Source of the DNA: Chloroflexota bacterium
Lineage (GTDB): Bacteria; Chloroflexota; Dehalococcoidia; Lucifugimonadales; JADFKI01
Length of the DNA stretch: 64,000 bases
NCBI GenBank assembly: GCA_009840355.1
Contig: VXNZ01000003.1
Span: forward strand, 1 to 64,000
Direction of reading: 5' to 3'
The stretch's first letter is position 1; every line of letters starts with the position of its first letter. Shown here in pieces: positions 63,614 through 64,000 of this stretch. A model generated the notes under the pieces. That model saw nothing but the letters and a program-made list of their open reading frames with translations. It did not search any database and was not told the origin of the DNA. The translations under genes were made by a program, and so were the position numbers.

Positions 63614-64000
63614 ATGTCCATTAAGATTGGCGTCGGATTTGGCGGGTGGCCGTTTCCGAGCGACGACCCTGAACATCTTTGGCGATATGTGGATACCTGT
63701 GAAGCGCTGGACATCGACTCCGTCTGGCTTAGCGACCGCATCGTCTCGCCGCTTATGAATATGGAAGCGATAGTCGCGCTTTCTTTTGCCGCCGCGCGCA
63801 CGAAGAATCTAAAGTTCGGCACGAGCGTCATCGCGCTACCTCTGCGTAATCCGACCATACTCGCGAAAGAAATCGCCACGCTCGACTTCCTTTCGGGCGG
63901 TCGCAGCCTGCCTGCCGTCGGGTTGGGCACGGAAGACGCTACCGAGTATGAAGCGTGCGGCACGACTCGCAGCCGCCGCGTCAGCCGCACCGAAGAGGCG
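63614..64000 (+). CDS. LLM-class flavin-dependent oxidoreductase (5' part, runs off the window)
   Basis: The first 129 codons of a luciferase-like monooxygenase/reductase gene, open to the right edge. Signatures are IKIGVGFGGWPFPSDDPEHL, CEALDIDSVWLSDRIVSP, TKNLKFGTSVIALPLRNPTI, AKEIATLDFLSGGRSLPAVG: the N-terminal half of the TIM barrel that binds FMN or coenzyme F420. The rest of the barrel lies outside, so the cofactor cannot be decided. The ATG is at 63614. Such enzymes oxidise or cleave organic substrates and are abundant in the lineages that this window resembles. Confidence 0.9.
   Translation, partial: MSIKIGVGFGGWPFPSDDPEHLWRYVDTCEALDIDSVWLSDRIVSPLMNMEAIVALSFAAARTKNLKFGTSVIALPLRNPTILAKEIATLDFLSGGRSLPAVGLGTEDATEYEACGTTRSRRVSRTEEA

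Noticed and set aside
1-64000. tRNA, rRNA, CRISPR arrays and replication origins
   Set aside because: I looked for tRNA T-loop patterns, regularly spaced repeats and DnaA-box clusters by eye and saw none that held up. A covariance-model scan could still reveal one.

Overview
The window looks like chromosomal DNA of an uncultivated bacterium. The gene mix (LLM-class flavin oxidoreductase, acetamidase/formamidase, DAO-type FAD oxidoreductase, haloacid dehalogenase, NIPSNAP protein, peptide- and branched-chain-amino-acid-type ABC transporters, RidA, NHL and SMP-30 proteins, fused histidine kinase/response regulators) suggests a heterotrophic Chloroflexota lineage such as the SAR202/Dehalococcoidia side of the phylum. 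That is an inference from gene content, since no rRNA or tRNA gene was recognised here.

The left part (about 1-32 kb) is accessory and partly decaying. It carries remnants of a tyrosine recombinase, an IS5-family element with 11-bp terminal repeats (7798-8600), an IS256-type transposase scrap, a nucleobase permease ruined by four nonsense codons and a frameshift, and broken GIY-YIG and PIN proteins. Between these lie intact genes: two convergent HAD hydrolases, an OsmC-NHL-RidA cluster, an SDR protein, an SMP-30 lactonase-like protein, and large secreted proteins with Cache, pre-peptidase and repeat domains. Two genes carry an in-frame UGA exactly at the catalytic cysteine position (OsmC at 4176-4178, peroxiredoxin at 22301-22303). 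Each UGA is followed by a small hairpin whose loop starts 20 nt downstream, so both are selenoprotein candidates.

At 25.7-31.8 kb is a four-gene set: two tandem VWA proteins, a PP2C-type phosphatase and a 1246-residue kinase with a zinc knuckle, membrane helices, a Thr/Pro linker and a pentapeptide-repeat tail. This is an elaborated TerY-P-type (VWA/phosphatase/kinase) signalling triad. Three copies of a GAF-PAS-histidine kinase-receiver-winged helix protein (one gutted by deletion) lie at 22.9, 32.3 and 41.3 kb, and a ligase-carrier-acyltransferase fusion and two secreted EF-hand/dockerin-tailed proteins lie between the last two.

The right part (44-64 kb) is metabolic and well packed. It holds a phosphodiesterase-livGFHM-NIPSNAP operon, a formamidase, and a complete peptide-type ABC transporter split into two oppositely oriented units (ATPases on +; two permeases and the binding protein on -). 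It continues with a DapA-family lyase, a haloacid dehalogenase/FAD oxidoreductase pair, and the start of an LLM flavin enzyme that runs off the right edge. Small palindromic repeats of a dispersed family sit in several intergenic gaps.
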